Shown: positions 8,592 through 17,493, numbered from the stretch's first letter. The stretch is DNA of 64,000 nt from Afipia sp049747295 (GCF_049747295.1 NZ_JBMHJM010000001.1:3348001-3412000); one strand, 5' to 3'. Program-made: numbers and translations. Notes: a model not told the origin generated them from the sequence alone.

Positions 8592-9470
8592 ATGCGCGAC
8601 CATAGTGAAGAGACACTCACCCAGGCCGTTCTTGATCGCGTTCAGCATGCAGCCGATCCACGCACTCGGGACATGTTGCAGGCATTCGTGCGCCACATGC
8701 ATGCCTTTGTGCGCGAAGTCCGTCCGACCGAGGCGGAATGGAAGCAGGCGATCGATTTTCTCACCCGCACAGGTCAGATGTGCGACGACAGGCGGCAGGA
8801 GTTCATCCTGTTGTCGGATACGCTCGGCGTATCGATGCTGGTCGATACGATCAATCATGCGCGCGGTGGCGGCACGACCGAGACCACGGTGCTCGGACCC
8901 TTCTATGTCGACCATGCGCCGATGGTTGAGCTTGGCGCGGACATTTCCGGAGGGTTGAAAGGCGATCCGCTTTTTGTCGAAGGCATCGTCCGCTCGGAAA
9001 ATGGAACCGCTTTGTCCAATGCCGTCGTCGATGTCTGGCAATCCGACGATGAAGGGCACTACGACCTGCAGTTCAACGATCCAAACCTGTTCTTTCTGCG
9101 CGGGCGGTTACAAACGGACGAGGAGGGACGTTTCCGGTTCTGGTCGATCATGCCGCGCAGCTATCCCATACCGACCGACGGTCCGGTCGGAGCGCTGCTG
9201 GCGGCTGCGGGCCGGCATCCGTTTCGCCCGGCACATCTTCATTTCATGATCGCCGCGCCGGGGCATAACAAGCTCATCACTCATATTTTTGTAAAAGGTG
9301 ACGATTACCTCGATTCCGACGTGGTGTTCGGGGTCAAGGACTCGCTCATCGCAGATTTCGAAACGCGCACAAAAACCACGAGCCTGAACGGCGCGCATAT
9401 CGATCGCCCGCATCGCTACCTGCGCTACGATTTCAGCCTTCAGAAGGGCCCCGGAGCTTCCGCCGCCTGA
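8592..9470 (+). CDS. Intradiol ring-cleavage dioxygenase (hydroxyquinol 1,2-dioxygenase type)
   Basis: 292 residues, the usual length for catechol/hydroxyquinol 1,2-dioxygenases. An N-terminal helical dimerization region (about 1-95, with RQEFILLSDTLGVSMLVD) is followed by the catalytic beta-sandwich. All four Fe(III) ligands are visible: Tyr157 in YDLQF, Tyr191 in RSYPIP, His215 and His217 in AHLHF. Expected product: maleylacetate from hydroxyquinol, or cis,cis-muconate from catechol. AGGGGA stands 4 nt before ATG 8592; GTG 8550 would add 14 residues. No other aromatic-degradation gene is adjacent, so the exact substrate is inferred. Confidence 0.87.
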   Translation: MRDHSEETLTQAVLDRVQHAADPRTRDMLQAFVRHMHAFVREVRPTEAEWKQAIDFLTRTGQMCDDRRQEFILLSDTLGVSMLVDTINHARGGGTTETTVLGPFYVDHAPMVELGADISGGLKGDPLFVEGIVRSENGTALSNAVVDVWQSDDEGHYDLQFNDPNLFFLRGRLQTDEEGRFRFWSIMPRSYPIPTDGPVGALLAAAGRHPFRPAHLHFMIAAPGHNKLITHIFVKGDDYLDSDVVFGVKDSLIADFETRTKTTSLNGAHIDRPHRYLRYDFSLQKGPGASAA

Positions 9471-9677
9471 TCGATTGTTTCGCCCTGCGGAAGCCGCGTC
9501 CACCGAAATCGGTCTCCGGTGAGCAAACGGGGACCTTGCCGCGGGTTTTGCCAGTCATATCTGCTATTTGGGGCGAACAAAGTCCGGCAGACGACCCGCT
9601 ATGTAAACGGCGCAGTTGCGCGCGCCCCCGCCCTGCGCCATACGATCTGCACCATATTTGAAGGTACGAGCGCGTTT

Positions 9678-10754
9678 ATGGCCCATTCCATTCCTGAAGT
9701 CCTGAAAGCTTTCGCGGCCGGCGAGATTGTCGTGGTCACGGATGATGATGATCGTGAAGGCGAGGGCGATCTGATCGTCGCGGCGACGCTTTGCACCGCG
9801 GAGAAAATGGCGTTCATCATCCGCCATACCTCGGGCATCGTCTGCGCGCCGATCACCTCGGACAACGCCCGCCGGCTGCGGCTCGACCCGATGGTGGCGC
9901 AAAACGATTCCAACCACACCACCGCTTTCACGGTCTCGATCGACTACAAGCCGGGCATGACCACCGGCATCTCCGCTGACGAACGCACCGCGTGCTGCCG
10001 CGCCCTTGCCAATCCCAATGCCGGCCCCAGCGATTTCGCCCGCCCCGGACATATCTTCCCGCTGATCGCACGCGACGGCGGTGTGTTGCTCCGTTCAGGC
10101 CATACCGAGGCGGCGGTGGATCTGTGCAAGCTTTGTGATCTGCCGCCCGTCGGCGTCATCAGCGAACTGATGAACGACGACGGCACGGTGATGAAGGGCG
10201 AGCAGGTCGTGAAATTCGCGGCGGCTCATAACCTCAAGCATGTCACCATCGCTGACATGATCTCGTACCGTCAGGCGCGCGAGAAACTCATCGAGCGTGT
10301 TTCGACCTTCACCGTCGACAGCCCGATCGGCACGCTCGATGGTTATGCCTATCGCTCGCCGTTCGATCCGATCCACCATGTTGCCTTCGTCTATCAGGGT
10401 GTCGGCAACGGCCAGAACGTGCTGACGCGATTTCACAAGCCGAATATCGTGAAGGATATCTTCTTCGGCTCGGGCCGCGTTCTTGCTGCGCTGGAGCATT
10501 TCAAGAAGAACGGCAGCGGCGTCCTGGTTTATCTGCGCGATGGTGCTGCAGGCGTTCCTGTGGCGCCGCTTGACGACGATCATTCCGCCGAGGCCGATCG
10601 CAATCGGCAATGGCGTGAGGTCGGTGTCGGTGCGCAAATCCTGCGCGACCTCGGTGTCACCTCGATCCGCCATCTGACGTCGTCCGCTCATGACTACAAA
10701 GGCCTGTCAGGGTTCGGCATCGAAATCGTTGCAAACGAACCATTCGAAGGGTGA
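9678..10754 (+). CDS. ribB: 3,4-dihydroxy-2-butanone 4-phosphate synthase with degenerate GTP cyclohydrolase II-like domain
   Basis: 358 residues. The N-terminal ~205 residues are a complete RibB: the acidic motif VVTDDDDREGEGDLI, IVCAPIT, the RPGHIFPL motif and HTEAAVDLCKL. This makes the four-carbon riboflavin precursor from ribulose 5-phosphate. The C-terminal ~150 residues follow the GTP cyclohydrolase II fold but lack the Cys cluster that binds zinc (the expected C-x2-G-x-C-x-C is absent), so GTP cyclohydrolase activity is unlikely. This matches RibBX-type proteins described in Proteobacteria. ATG 9678 is where RibB homology begins; an earlier start would add unconserved residues. No FMN riboswitch motif is visible upstream. 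Confidence 0.88.
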   Translation: MAHSIPEVLKAFAAGEIVVVTDDDDREGEGDLIVAATLCTAEKMAFIIRHTSGIVCAPITSDNARRLRLDPMVAQNDSNHTTAFTVSIDYKPGMTTGISADERTACCRALANPNAGPSDFARPGHIFPLIARDGGVLLRSGHTEAAVDLCKLCDLPPVGVISELMNDDGTVMKGEQVVKFAAAHNLKHVTIADMISYRQAREKLIERVSTFTVDSPIGTLDGYAYRSPFDPIHHVAFVYQGVGNGQNVLTRFHKPNIVKDIFFGSGRVLAALEHFKKNGSGVLVYLRDGAAGVPVAPLDDDHSAEADRNRQWREVGVGAQILRDLGVTSIRHLTSSAHDYKGLSGFGIEIVANEPFEG

Positions 10755-10852
10755 ACGTCGTCGAACCGGGGAACTGGTTTAACGCTTGCAACCTGACACT
10801 GACGATTTATCGTAACCAAAACCAGCAGACATAAAGCTGAAAGGACTATTCC

Positions 10853-12067
10853 ATGAGTTCGCGTCCGCAGACCAAGGACAAGCCGGCGAAGGCAACGTTC
10901 CAGTGGGACGATCCGTTCTTGCTCGACGATCAGTTGACCGAAGACGAGCGCATGATCCGTGACACCGCGCGCGCTTATGCTCAGGACAAGTTGCTGCCGC
11001 GCGTCTCGCAGGCCTATCTGGAAGAGAAGACCGACCGCGCCATCTTCAACGAAATGGGTGAGTTGGGTCTGATCGGCGTGACGTTGCCGGAGGAATATGG
11101 CTGCGCCAACGCGAGCTATGTTGCTTACGGCCTGATCGCGCGCGAGATCGAGCGCGTCGATTCCGGCTATCGCTCGATGAACAGCGTGCAGTCGTCGCTG
11201 GTGATGTACCCGATCTACGCCTACGGCGATGAATCGCAGCGCAAGAAATATTTGCCCAAGCTCGCCTCAGGCGAATGGGTCGGTTGCTTCGGCCTGACCG
11301 AGCCGGATGCCGGCTCCGATCCGGACGGCATGAAGACCCGCGCGGAGAAGGTCGCCGATGGCTATCGGCTGACCGGCAGCAAAATGTGGATCTCGAATGC
11401 GCCGATCGCTGACGTCTTCGTGGTGTGGGCGAAGTCCGCTGCGCACGACAATCAAATCCGTGGCTTCATCCTCGAGAAGGGCATGAAGGGCCTCTCGGCC
11501 CCGAAGATCGGCGGCAAGCTGTCGCTGCGGGCATCGATCACCGGTGAAGTGGTGATGGACGGCGTCGTCGTCCCGGAAAGTGCACTGTTGCCGAACGTGT
11601 CGGGCCTGAAGGGGCCGTTCGGCTGCCTTAACCGCGCGCGTTACGGCATTTCGTGGGGCGCAATGGGCGCTGCGGAAGACTGCTTCGCCCGCGCACGGCA
11701 ATACGTGCTTGACCGCAAGCAGTTCGGCCGTCCCCTCGCGGCGACCCAGTTGGTGCAGAAGAAGCTCGCCGACATGGAGACTGAGATTACGCTCGGTCTG
11801 CAAGGCTCGCTGCGTCTGGGCCGCTTGATGGACGAAGGCAAGCTGGCGCCGGAAATGATCTCGATCATGAAGCGCAACAATTGCGGCAAGGCGCTCGATA
11901 TCGCTCGTATGGCGCGCGATATGCACGGCGGCAACGGCATTTCGAGCGAGTTCCACGTGATGCGTCACGCGCAGAACTTGGAGACGGTCAACACCTATGA
12001 GGGCACCCACGACATTCACGCCCTCATCCTCGGCCGTGCCATCACCGGCATCCAGGCGTTTATGTAA
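10853..12067 (+). CDS. gcdH: Glutaryl-CoA dehydrogenase (acyl-CoA dehydrogenase family)
   Basis: 404 residues. Acyl-CoA dehydrogenase order: N-terminal helical domain, beta domain with CFGLTEPDAGSDPDGMKT, and C-terminal four-helix domain. The catalytic base is Glu383 in NTYEGTHDIH, the position and context typical of glutaryl-CoA dehydrogenases, as is DPFLLDDQLTEDERMIRD at the start. It oxidizes and decarboxylates glutaryl-CoA to crotonyl-CoA in Lys/Trp and benzoyl-CoA breakdown, passing electrons to ETF. AAAGGA precedes the ATG. A hairpin follows at 12103-12127. Confidence 0.92.
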   Translation: MSSRPQTKDKPAKATFQWDDPFLLDDQLTEDERMIRDTARAYAQDKLLPRVSQAYLEEKTDRAIFNEMGELGLIGVTLPEEYGCANASYVAYGLIAREIERVDSGYRSMNSVQSSLVMYPIYAYGDESQRKKYLPKLASGEWVGCFGLTEPDAGSDPDGMKTRAEKVADGYRLTGSKMWISNAPIADVFVVWAKSAAHDNQIRGFILEKGMKGLSAPKIGGKLSLRASITGEVVMDGVVVPESALLPNVSGLKGPFGCLNRARYGISWGAMGAAEDCFARARQYVLDRKQFGRPLAATQLVQKKLADMETEITLGLQGSLRLGRLMDEGKLAPEMISIMKRNNCGKALDIARMARDMHGGNGISSEFHVMRHAQNLETVNTYEGTHDIHALILGRAITGIQAFM

Positions 12068-12102
12068 AGATGCGCCGCGATTGATCTTTCGTTCCACAAT
12101 GT

Positions 12103-12127
12103 CATGGCCGGGTTATTCCCGGCCATG
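12103..12127 (+). terminator. GC-rich hairpin after gcdH
   Basis: Ten-base arms CATGGCCGGG / CCCGGCCATG around a TTATT loop, 36 nt after the gcdH stop. There is no T-run directly behind it, so it may act as an mRNA 3' stabiliser or a weak terminator. A near-identical design is seen at 14098-14122. Confidence 0.6.
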
Positions 12128-12168
12128 AACGTGTTTGCAGTTGATCAGACGAATATGGACACAGACAC

Positions 12169-13098
12169 ATGAGCGATAACGAGGACATGCCATTCAACCG
12201 GGATTTTCCGCTTGCCCCAGGGGTAGTGGAAGAAGTCGTCCCCGGCGTGCGCCGTGTGCTGTGTAACAATCCCAGTGCTTTTACGTTTACCGGCTCGGTG
12301 ACCTACATCGTCGGCCGTGGCAATGTGGCGATCATCGATCCGGGTCCGGTCAATGAAGACCACGCCCGCGCGGTGCTCGATGCCGTGCGCGGCGAAACTG
12401 TTACCCATATTCTTCTGACGCACACCCATAATGATCATTCTCCCGGCACCGCGCGGCTCAAGGAAGCAACCGGCGCAACGGTCTATGCTGAAGGACCGCA
12501 TCGCGCCTCGCGGCCGGCTTATGCGAGCGAGACACGTGCGACAGAGTCCGGCGGCGACTGGGACTTCCGGCCGGATGTGACGCTCAAGGATGGCGACATC
12601 ATCGAGGGGGATGGCTGGCGGCTGGAAGCGGTCACCACGCCCGGTCACACCGCTAACCACATGGCTTTCGCATGGCCGGAACGTAAGCTGATGTTCATCG
12701 GCGACCATGTGATGGGTTGGTCGACGTCGATCGTAGCTCCGCCCGATGGCTCGATGGTCGATTACATGGCGTCACTTGAAAAGCTGACGCACCGTGACGA
12801 GCAGCTCTATTTCTCCGGGCACGGACCTGAGATTCCCGACGCAGTACGTTTCGTGAAATTTCTTATTCGCCACCGCAAGGCGCGAGAAGCATCGATCCTG
12901 CATCGGCTGTCCAAGGGGCAGGCGGACATCCCGACGATCGTCCGCGCGAGCTATATCGGGCTTGCTCCAAATCTGGTTGGTGCCGCTGGCTATTCAGTGC
13001 TGGCTCACCTTGAAGACCTCGTTGCGCGCAAGGTCGTGGCAACCGATGGCGACCCGGTCATCGGGGGGACTTATCGTTTGGTCGCGCCCTTGGCCTGA
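12169..13098 (+). CDS. MBL-fold metallo-hydrolase (LACTB2-like)
   Basis: 309 residues. The metal-binding motif THTHNDHSPG (HxHxDH) is followed by TTPGHTANHMAF, FIGDHVMGW and YFSGHGPEI, covering the later His/Asp ligands of the metallo-beta-lactamase fold. The C-terminal ~80 residues (ILHRLSKGQADIPTIV...YSVLAHLEDLVARKVV) form a winged-helix-like extension as in LACTB2-type proteins. Substrate unknown (thioester or nucleic acid hydrolysis occurs in the family). Its 3' end overlaps the convergent DUF1499 gene by 28 nt. Confidence 0.85.
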   Translation: MSDNEDMPFNRDFPLAPGVVEEVVPGVRRVLCNNPSAFTFTGSVTYIVGRGNVAIIDPGPVNEDHARAVLDAVRGETVTHILLTHTHNDHSPGTARLKEATGATVYAEGPHRASRPAYASETRATESGGDWDFRPDVTLKDGDIIEGDGWRLEAVTTPGHTANHMAFAWPERKLMFIGDHVMGWSTSIVAPPDGSMVDYMASLEKLTHRDEQLYFSGHGPEIPDAVRFVKFLIRHRKAREASILHRLSKGQADIPTIVRASYIGLAPNLVGAAGYSVLAHLEDLVARKVVATDGDPVIGGTYRLVAPLA

Positions 13099-13919
13099 GG
13101 CTTGGCGGGCGTCATCAGTTTCTTGACCGGTGCCGCATTGTCGACGGCCGTATTGAGATCTTCCGTGAACTTGGTGATGCGGGCGGCGTTGCTGCCGAGA
13201 TCGTGCTCGAAGTAGCGCGACGATGAGCGGATATCGACGCGCGAGCCATCGCCATCCGGCGCGACGCGGATCGAGATGTCCTCACGGAATCCCATGACCG
13301 GCGTGCGGGCCACCGCCTCGATGCGTCCCGGGCGCTGCGGCGGTTGCGGCGGACGCTCGTCGATGATCAGCCACTTACGCCGGTTGACGATGCGCAGGAC
13401 GAGCTCATAGGCCCGCTGCGGCGGGACGTCGATACTGATCGGTTCGATGTCCGGATAGGCGGCGCGCTGTTGCTCCGCTGAGTAAAGGCCGGCGTACACC
13501 GCCGAATTCGCCCCATCCGTGGCTCTCAATGGTGCCAGCGTGTCGAAGCGCGGCGGGTTGATCGCGTCGGTGGTGATATCGTGAATGGCCGGGAGTTTGC
13601 GATACTGATAGGCGAGGTAAGCCGGGTAGGCCAGGATCGCAGCACTGATCAGGAAGGCCAGAAGAATGAGGCTCATGCCGCGTGAGCCGTTCTGCCAGAT
13701 CGCGGCGAACGCAGCGAGGCCAACGAGAATCGAAAGTCCGGCAAGGGCGAGGGCACCGAAGAACGTGGCCAGCGCGGGTCTCAGCTCAAGAAATCCGAAG
13801 CGGATCACGATGATCGAGGTGACGGTCGCCAGCAGCGAAAACACCGCGAGGCGCCGCGACCACACGGCGAGGGCGGAAAGCGGCTCTGTTTGATAGGCAG
13901 CTGAGAAGCGGCGTCGCAT
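13071..13919 (-). CDS. DUF1499 family membrane-anchored protein
   Basis: 282 residues. Three hydrophobic segments fill residues about 20-115 (LATVTSIIVIRFGF, FGALALAGLSILVGLAAFAAIW, LILLAFLISAAILAYPAYL). The C-terminal soluble half contains the DUF1499 features AYELVLRIVNRRKWLII and DISIRVAPDGDGSRVDIRSS ending in an R-Y-F segment. DUF1499 proteins have no assigned activity. The gene lies tail-to-tail with the MBL hydrolase gene, with a 28-nt coding overlap. Confidence 0.87.
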   Translation of the reverse strand: MRRRFSAAYQTEPLSALAVWSRRLAVFSLLATVTSIIVIRFGFLELRPALATFFGALALAGLSILVGLAAFAAIWQNGSRGMSLILLAFLISAAILAYPAYLAYQYRKLPAIHDITTDAINPPRFDTLAPLRATDGANSAVYAGLYSAEQQRAAYPDIEPISIDVPPQRAYELVLRIVNRRKWLIIDERPPQPPQRPGRIEAVARTPVMGFREDISIRVAPDGDGSRVDIRSSSRYFEHDLGSNAARITKFTEDLNTAVDNAAPVKKLMTPAKPQAKGATKR

Positions 13920-14097
13920 GCCTTGAATATCCGTTGGTACGCCGGCCGGAAGGGCTGCGTTGATGCGAACGTTAGAAGCGGACCACTAGCGCATTTGCGG
14001 GGCGGCTGTGAAGCGCTCTCGGCGGGAAAATTATTGATAAGCAAAGGATTTTTGGCTTGGCGTGGCTTAATCAGTCGCCCGGTTGCCTCAAAAATGT

Positions 14098-14122
14098 GAT
14101 GCCCGGGATTAACCCGGGCATC
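14098..14122 (-). terminator. Terminator of the acyl-CoA ligase gene
   Basis: Perfect 10-bp stem GATGCCCGGG / CCCGGGCATC with a 5-nt loop, 30 nt past the ligase stop. Read on the minus strand it is followed by ACATTTTT, a short U-tract slightly offset from the stem. Confidence 0.7.
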
Positions 14123-14151
14123 ATCAATATGAGCGGCCGAAGACGCCGGTC

Positions 14152-15780
14152 TTACGCCGCGGCGGTCGGGAACTTGTAGGCCTTGAATTGGTCCCGCAGC
14201 GCCGTCTTGAGGATCTTGCCGGTGGCGGTGTGCGGGATGGCGTCAACAAACTGAACGTCGTCCGGCATCCACCACTTGGCGATCTTGCCCTCCATGAACT
14301 TCAGGATCTCGTCGGGCGTGGCACTCTGATCCGGCTTCAGCTGCACGACGAGCAGCGGCCGTTCGTCCCACTTCGGATGATGCACGCCGATCACGGCGGC
14401 CTCGAGGACCTTCGGATGACCAACCGCGAGGTTTTCCAGGTCGATCGAGGAAATCCATTCGCCGCCGGACTTGATGACGTCCTTCGAGCGGTCGGTGATC
14501 CGCATGTAGCCATCCTCGTCGATGGTCGCGACGTCACCTGTATCGAAGAAGCCGTCATCGTCCAGAATATTGGTGTCGACGCGGTAGTAGGCTTTCGCGA
14601 CTGCAGGACCGCTGACCTTGAGGCGACCGAAGGTCTTGCCGTCCCACGGCAGAAGCTTGCCGGTATCGTCGGTGATCTTCATCTGAACCGCGAACGGCGC
14701 GTAGCCCTGAGTTTGAAGGACATCGAGCGCAGCTTCGCCGGCGAGCTCCGTGAAAGGCGGCTTGAGCGCGCCCACGCTGCCGATCGGGCTCATCTCGGTC
14801 ATGCCCCAGGCGTGGCGGGCTTCGACACCCATATCCATGAAGGCCTTGATCATGGAGCGCGGCATCGCCGAACCGCCGCAGATCAGAACCTTGAGATCGG
14901 GCAGGGTCTTCTTCTCGGTGGCCATGTATTGCAGCAGCATCAGCCAGACCGTCGGCACCCCGGCGGTGTAGGTCACCTTTTCGGTCGAGAGCAGCTCGTA
15001 CACCGAAGCGCCATCGAGCTTCGGTCCGGGCATCACCAGCTTGGTGCCCATGCTCGGTGCTGAGAACGCGATGCCCCAGCTGTTGGCATGAAACAGCGGC
15101 ACCACCGGCAGCATCACATCCTTGGCCCGCGTGCCGAGCGCATCGGAGTTGTTGGCCATCAAGGCATGCAGCACGTTGGAGCGGTGCGAATAGAGCACGC
15201 CCTTCGGGTCGCCGGTCGTGCCCGAGGTGTAGCACATGGCAGCAGCGGTGTTCTCGTCGAACTCCCTCCACTGGAAATCGCCGTCGACTTCCGCGATCCA
15301 GTCTTCATAGGCGATCGCGTTTTTCAGGGTAGTCTGCGGCATGTGGGCCTTGTCCGTGAGCACGATGTAGCGTTCGACGGTCGGCATCTTGTCCGCAATT
15401 TTTTCCAGAATGGGCACGAAGGTCAGGTCCGTCATCATGATGCGGTCTTGCGCATGATTGACGATCCAGACGATCTGATCCGGGAACAGACGTGGGTTGA
15501 CGGTATGGCAGATGGCGCCGATGCCCATGATGCCGTACCAAGCTTCTAGATGGCGCCAGGTATTCCAGGCGATGGTCGCGACGCGGTCGCCGAGCTTGAT
15601 GCCCTCGCGGTCCAGCCGCTGTCCGACCTTCAACGCGCGGGCGCGGATTTCGGCATAGTTGGTGCGATGAATTGGCCCTTCAACCGATCGAGTCACGACT
15701 TCTTGCTTGCCGTGAATCGCTGCTGCGTGATCGATAATTCGATGACACAACAAGGGCCAATTTTGCATCAATCCAAGCAT
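14152..15780 (-). CDS. Acyl-CoA synthetase / fatty-acid-CoA ligase (AMP-forming)
   Basis: 542 residues from ATG 15780, which has GAGGAGG upstream; a longer frame to 15936 was not used. ANL-superfamily motifs are present: the P-loop-like YTSGTTGDPKGVLYSHRS, the A5-type HAWGMTEMSPIG, the A7 region GFFDTGDVATIDEDGYM, RSKDVIKSGGEWIS and the C-terminal catalytic Lys in TATGKILKTALR. It activates a carboxylic acid to its CoA thioester through an acyl-adenylate. Sequence style is close to medium/long-chain and methylmercaptopropionate ligases; the natural acid is not determined. Ends before a strong hairpin. Confidence 0.88.
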   Translation of the reverse strand: MLGLMQNWPLLCHRIIDHAAAIHGKQEVVTRSVEGPIHRTNYAEIRARALKVGQRLDREGIKLGDRVATIAWNTWRHLEAWYGIMGIGAICHTVNPRLFPDQIVWIVNHAQDRIMMTDLTFVPILEKIADKMPTVERYIVLTDKAHMPQTTLKNAIAYEDWIAEVDGDFQWREFDENTAAAMCYTSGTTGDPKGVLYSHRSNVLHALMANNSDALGTRAKDVMLPVVPLFHANSWGIAFSAPSMGTKLVMPGPKLDGASVYELLSTEKVTYTAGVPTVWLMLLQYMATEKKTLPDLKVLICGGSAMPRSMIKAFMDMGVEARHAWGMTEMSPIGSVGALKPPFTELAGEAALDVLQTQGYAPFAVQMKITDDTGKLLPWDGKTFGRLKVSGPAVAKAYYRVDTNILDDDGFFDTGDVATIDEDGYMRITDRSKDVIKSGGEWISSIDLENLAVGHPKVLEAAVIGVHHPKWDERPLLVVQLKPDQSATPDEILKFMEGKIAKWWMPDDVQFVDAIPHTATGKILKTALRDQFKAYKFPTAAA

Positions 15781-15850
15781 CCGGTGTTTCCTCCTCAGCG
15801 TAGCTTTTTGTCTTTGTCCGGTGATCGTTTTGCTCCCCGAAGGGATTTGT

Positions 15851-16756
15851 ATGAACTGTAGCGCGGACGACGCGGGCCGCAAATGGTCTTCTGTTTGGCA
15901 TGCCAGCGGCATGATGTCTGTTGCCCAAACGTTCATATTGGTCGCCTGTGTCGCTTTCGCGGGGCAGGTGCATGCCGCTGTGCCGTTGCCGCGCCCGCGG
16001 CCTGCTGAGGCACCGCGGATTGACGATGCGCCGGAGAAGGCCGGACAGGGTGCTCAACAGGCGCCGGAGATTGAAGCCGGGAATCCGGAGGCAGCACAGG
16101 CCAAACCGGCCGCGCCTTCGGCGTGCCGTCTCGCCTTGACCGAAAGCATCGCCATCGCACCGACCATCCCGCCGATCAGAGGGCCGGGCGGATGCGGGGG
16201 TGAAGACCTTGTACGGCTTGAAGCCATCGTGCTGCCGTCGAACCAGCGTGTGGCGGTGAAGCCTGCCGCTATCCTTCGCTGTACCATGGCGACAGCTGTG
16301 GCCGACTGGATCCGAACCGACATGGTGCCGCTCGCAGCGGGCCTCGGCACCACGCTCAGCGAGCTGGATAATTTCGACTCGTTCGAATGCCGTGGCCGCA
16401 ACCGCGTCAGGGGCGCAAAACTATCTGAACATGGCCTTGCCAACGCGCTCGATGTGCGCGGGCTCAGGCTGTCAAATGGCGTCACGCTCTCGCTGACGGA
16501 CCGGACCCTGGCGCGTGACACACGGGAGAAGGTGCTCGCGTCGGTCTGTACGCGGTTCACCACCGTGCTGGGGCCGGGGTCGGACTGGTATCACGAGGAT
16601 CATGTCCATCTCGATCTCGCCGAGCGGCGCAACAACTACAAACTTTGCCACTGGAACGTCTATGATCCGCTGCCGGCTGTCGCCCCGCTGCTGCCAGCCG
16701 AACGCCCGACAGAGGCCCCGCCGCGCGAGATGCCAGCCATCAGCGAGCGGAAATAA
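15851..16756 (+). CDS. Extensin-like C-terminal domain protein, exported
   Basis: 301 residues from ATG 15851 (AAGGGA six bases upstream); ATG 15911 would give a shorter, more standard signal peptide. The hydrophobic segment SVAQTFILVACVAFAGQVHA looks like a signal sequence, followed by a Pro/Arg/Glu/Gln-rich linker (about 60 residues). The C-terminal ~190 residues carry CRLAL, GCGGEDLVRL, SEHGLANALDVRGL and YHEDHVHLDLA, the extensin-like fold, whose His-containing motifs resemble D,D-carboxypeptidase/M15 metal sites. A periplasmic cell-wall role is likely. Divergent from the acyl-CoA ligase; two L,D-transpeptidases follow on the other strand. Confidence 0.82.
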   Translation: MNCSADDAGRKWSSVWHASGMMSVAQTFILVACVAFAGQVHAAVPLPRPRPAEAPRIDDAPEKAGQGAQQAPEIEAGNPEAAQAKPAAPSACRLALTESIAIAPTIPPIRGPGGCGGEDLVRLEAIVLPSNQRVAVKPAAILRCTMATAVADWIRTDMVPLAAGLGTTLSELDNFDSFECRGRNRVRGAKLSEHGLANALDVRGLRLSNGVTLSLTDRTLARDTREKVLASVCTRFTTVLGPGSDWYHEDHVHLDLAERRNNYKLCHWNVYDPLPAVAPLLPAERPTEAPPREMPAISERK

Positions 16757-16760
16757 AAAA

Positions 16761-16780
16761 GCGCCGAATTGCTTCGGCGC
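16761..16780 (-). terminator. Rho-independent terminator of first L,D-transpeptidase gene
   Basis: Eight-base stem GCGCCGAA / TTCGGCGC with a 4-nt loop. On the minus strand it is directly followed by TTTTTTATTT, so it terminates the transpeptidase gene that ends at 16810. It also lies 4 nt behind the extensin gene stop. Confidence 0.85.
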
Positions 16781-16809
16781 CTTCGTGCATTTGATGTGTT
16801 CGCGAACTG

Positions 16810-17493
16810 TCAGGTACCGCCGGAGCCGCCCTGCAACGCCATTTTGGAGTTGAAGGGCGAGTCACCCTGCTTGGGATCGAGCACAACCACCACTGTGCCT
16901 TGCTTGGCACGGCTGTAGAGGTCGATCACGTCCTCATTGGTGAGCCGGATGCAGCCGGAGGAAATCGACGCGCCGATGTATTCCGGCTGGTTGGTGCCGT
17001 GAATGCGGAACAGCGTGTCCTTGTTGCCCTGATAGAGGTACAGCGCGCGCGCGCCGAGCGGATTGTCCGGACCGCCGGCGACTGACTGCGGTAAGCCTTC
17101 GATGCGCTTGTGAATGTCGGCTGTCGGCGTCCACTTTGGCCATTCCTGCATGTTGCCAACACGGGCGATACCGGAGAACGCCAGAGCCTCTTCGCCGACG
17201 GTGATGCCGTAGCGGATCGCCTTGCCGCCTTCCAGCACGTAGTAGAGGTAGTGGTTGTCGGAATCGACGACGATCGAGCCCGGCAATTCCTTGCGGTGAT
17301 AGTTGACGATGGCGCGGCGGAAGGGCTCGGCGACCGCGACCTTCTCGTAGCGCGCCTTGGCAAGGTATTCCTTGTCGCGCGGCTTCAGAGTCGCTTCGGG
17401 CGATTTTTCATACGTCGTAGACGTGGCCTGTATGCAGCCGGCAAGCATTGCGCTTGCGAGCAGAACGGCAATTTTTGAAGTAAACGAAGACAT
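16810..17493 (-). CDS. L,D-transpeptidase (YkuD) lipoprotein, copy 1
   Basis: 227 residues from ATG 17493. The signal peptide ends in a lipobox (LLASAMLAGC), so the product is a predicted lipoprotein. A YkuD domain follows: GSIVVDSDNHYLYYVLEGG, then the catalytic block FRIHGTNQPEYIG...SSGCIRLTNEDV with the active-site Cys in SGCIR and conserved His. It forms 3-3 peptidoglycan cross-links or attaches proteins to the wall. The next gene upstream is a close paralogue in the same orientation; each has its own terminator. Confidence 0.9.
   Translation of the reverse strand: MSSFTSKIAVLLASAMLAGCIQATSTTYEKSPEATLKPRDKEYLAKARYEKVAVAEPFRRAIVNYHRKELPGSIVVDSDNHYLYYVLEGGKAIRYGITVGEEALAFSGIARVGNMQEWPKWTPTADIHKRIEGLPQSVAGGPDNPLGARALYLYQGNKDTLFRIHGTNQPEYIGASISSGCIRLTNEDVIDLYSRAKQGTVVVVLDPKQGDSPFNSKMALQGGSGGT

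Noticed and set aside
9519..9677. N-terminal extension of RibB and possible FMN riboswitch
   Set aside because: Residues before ATG 9678 are not RibB-like, and no RFN consensus segments are present upstream.
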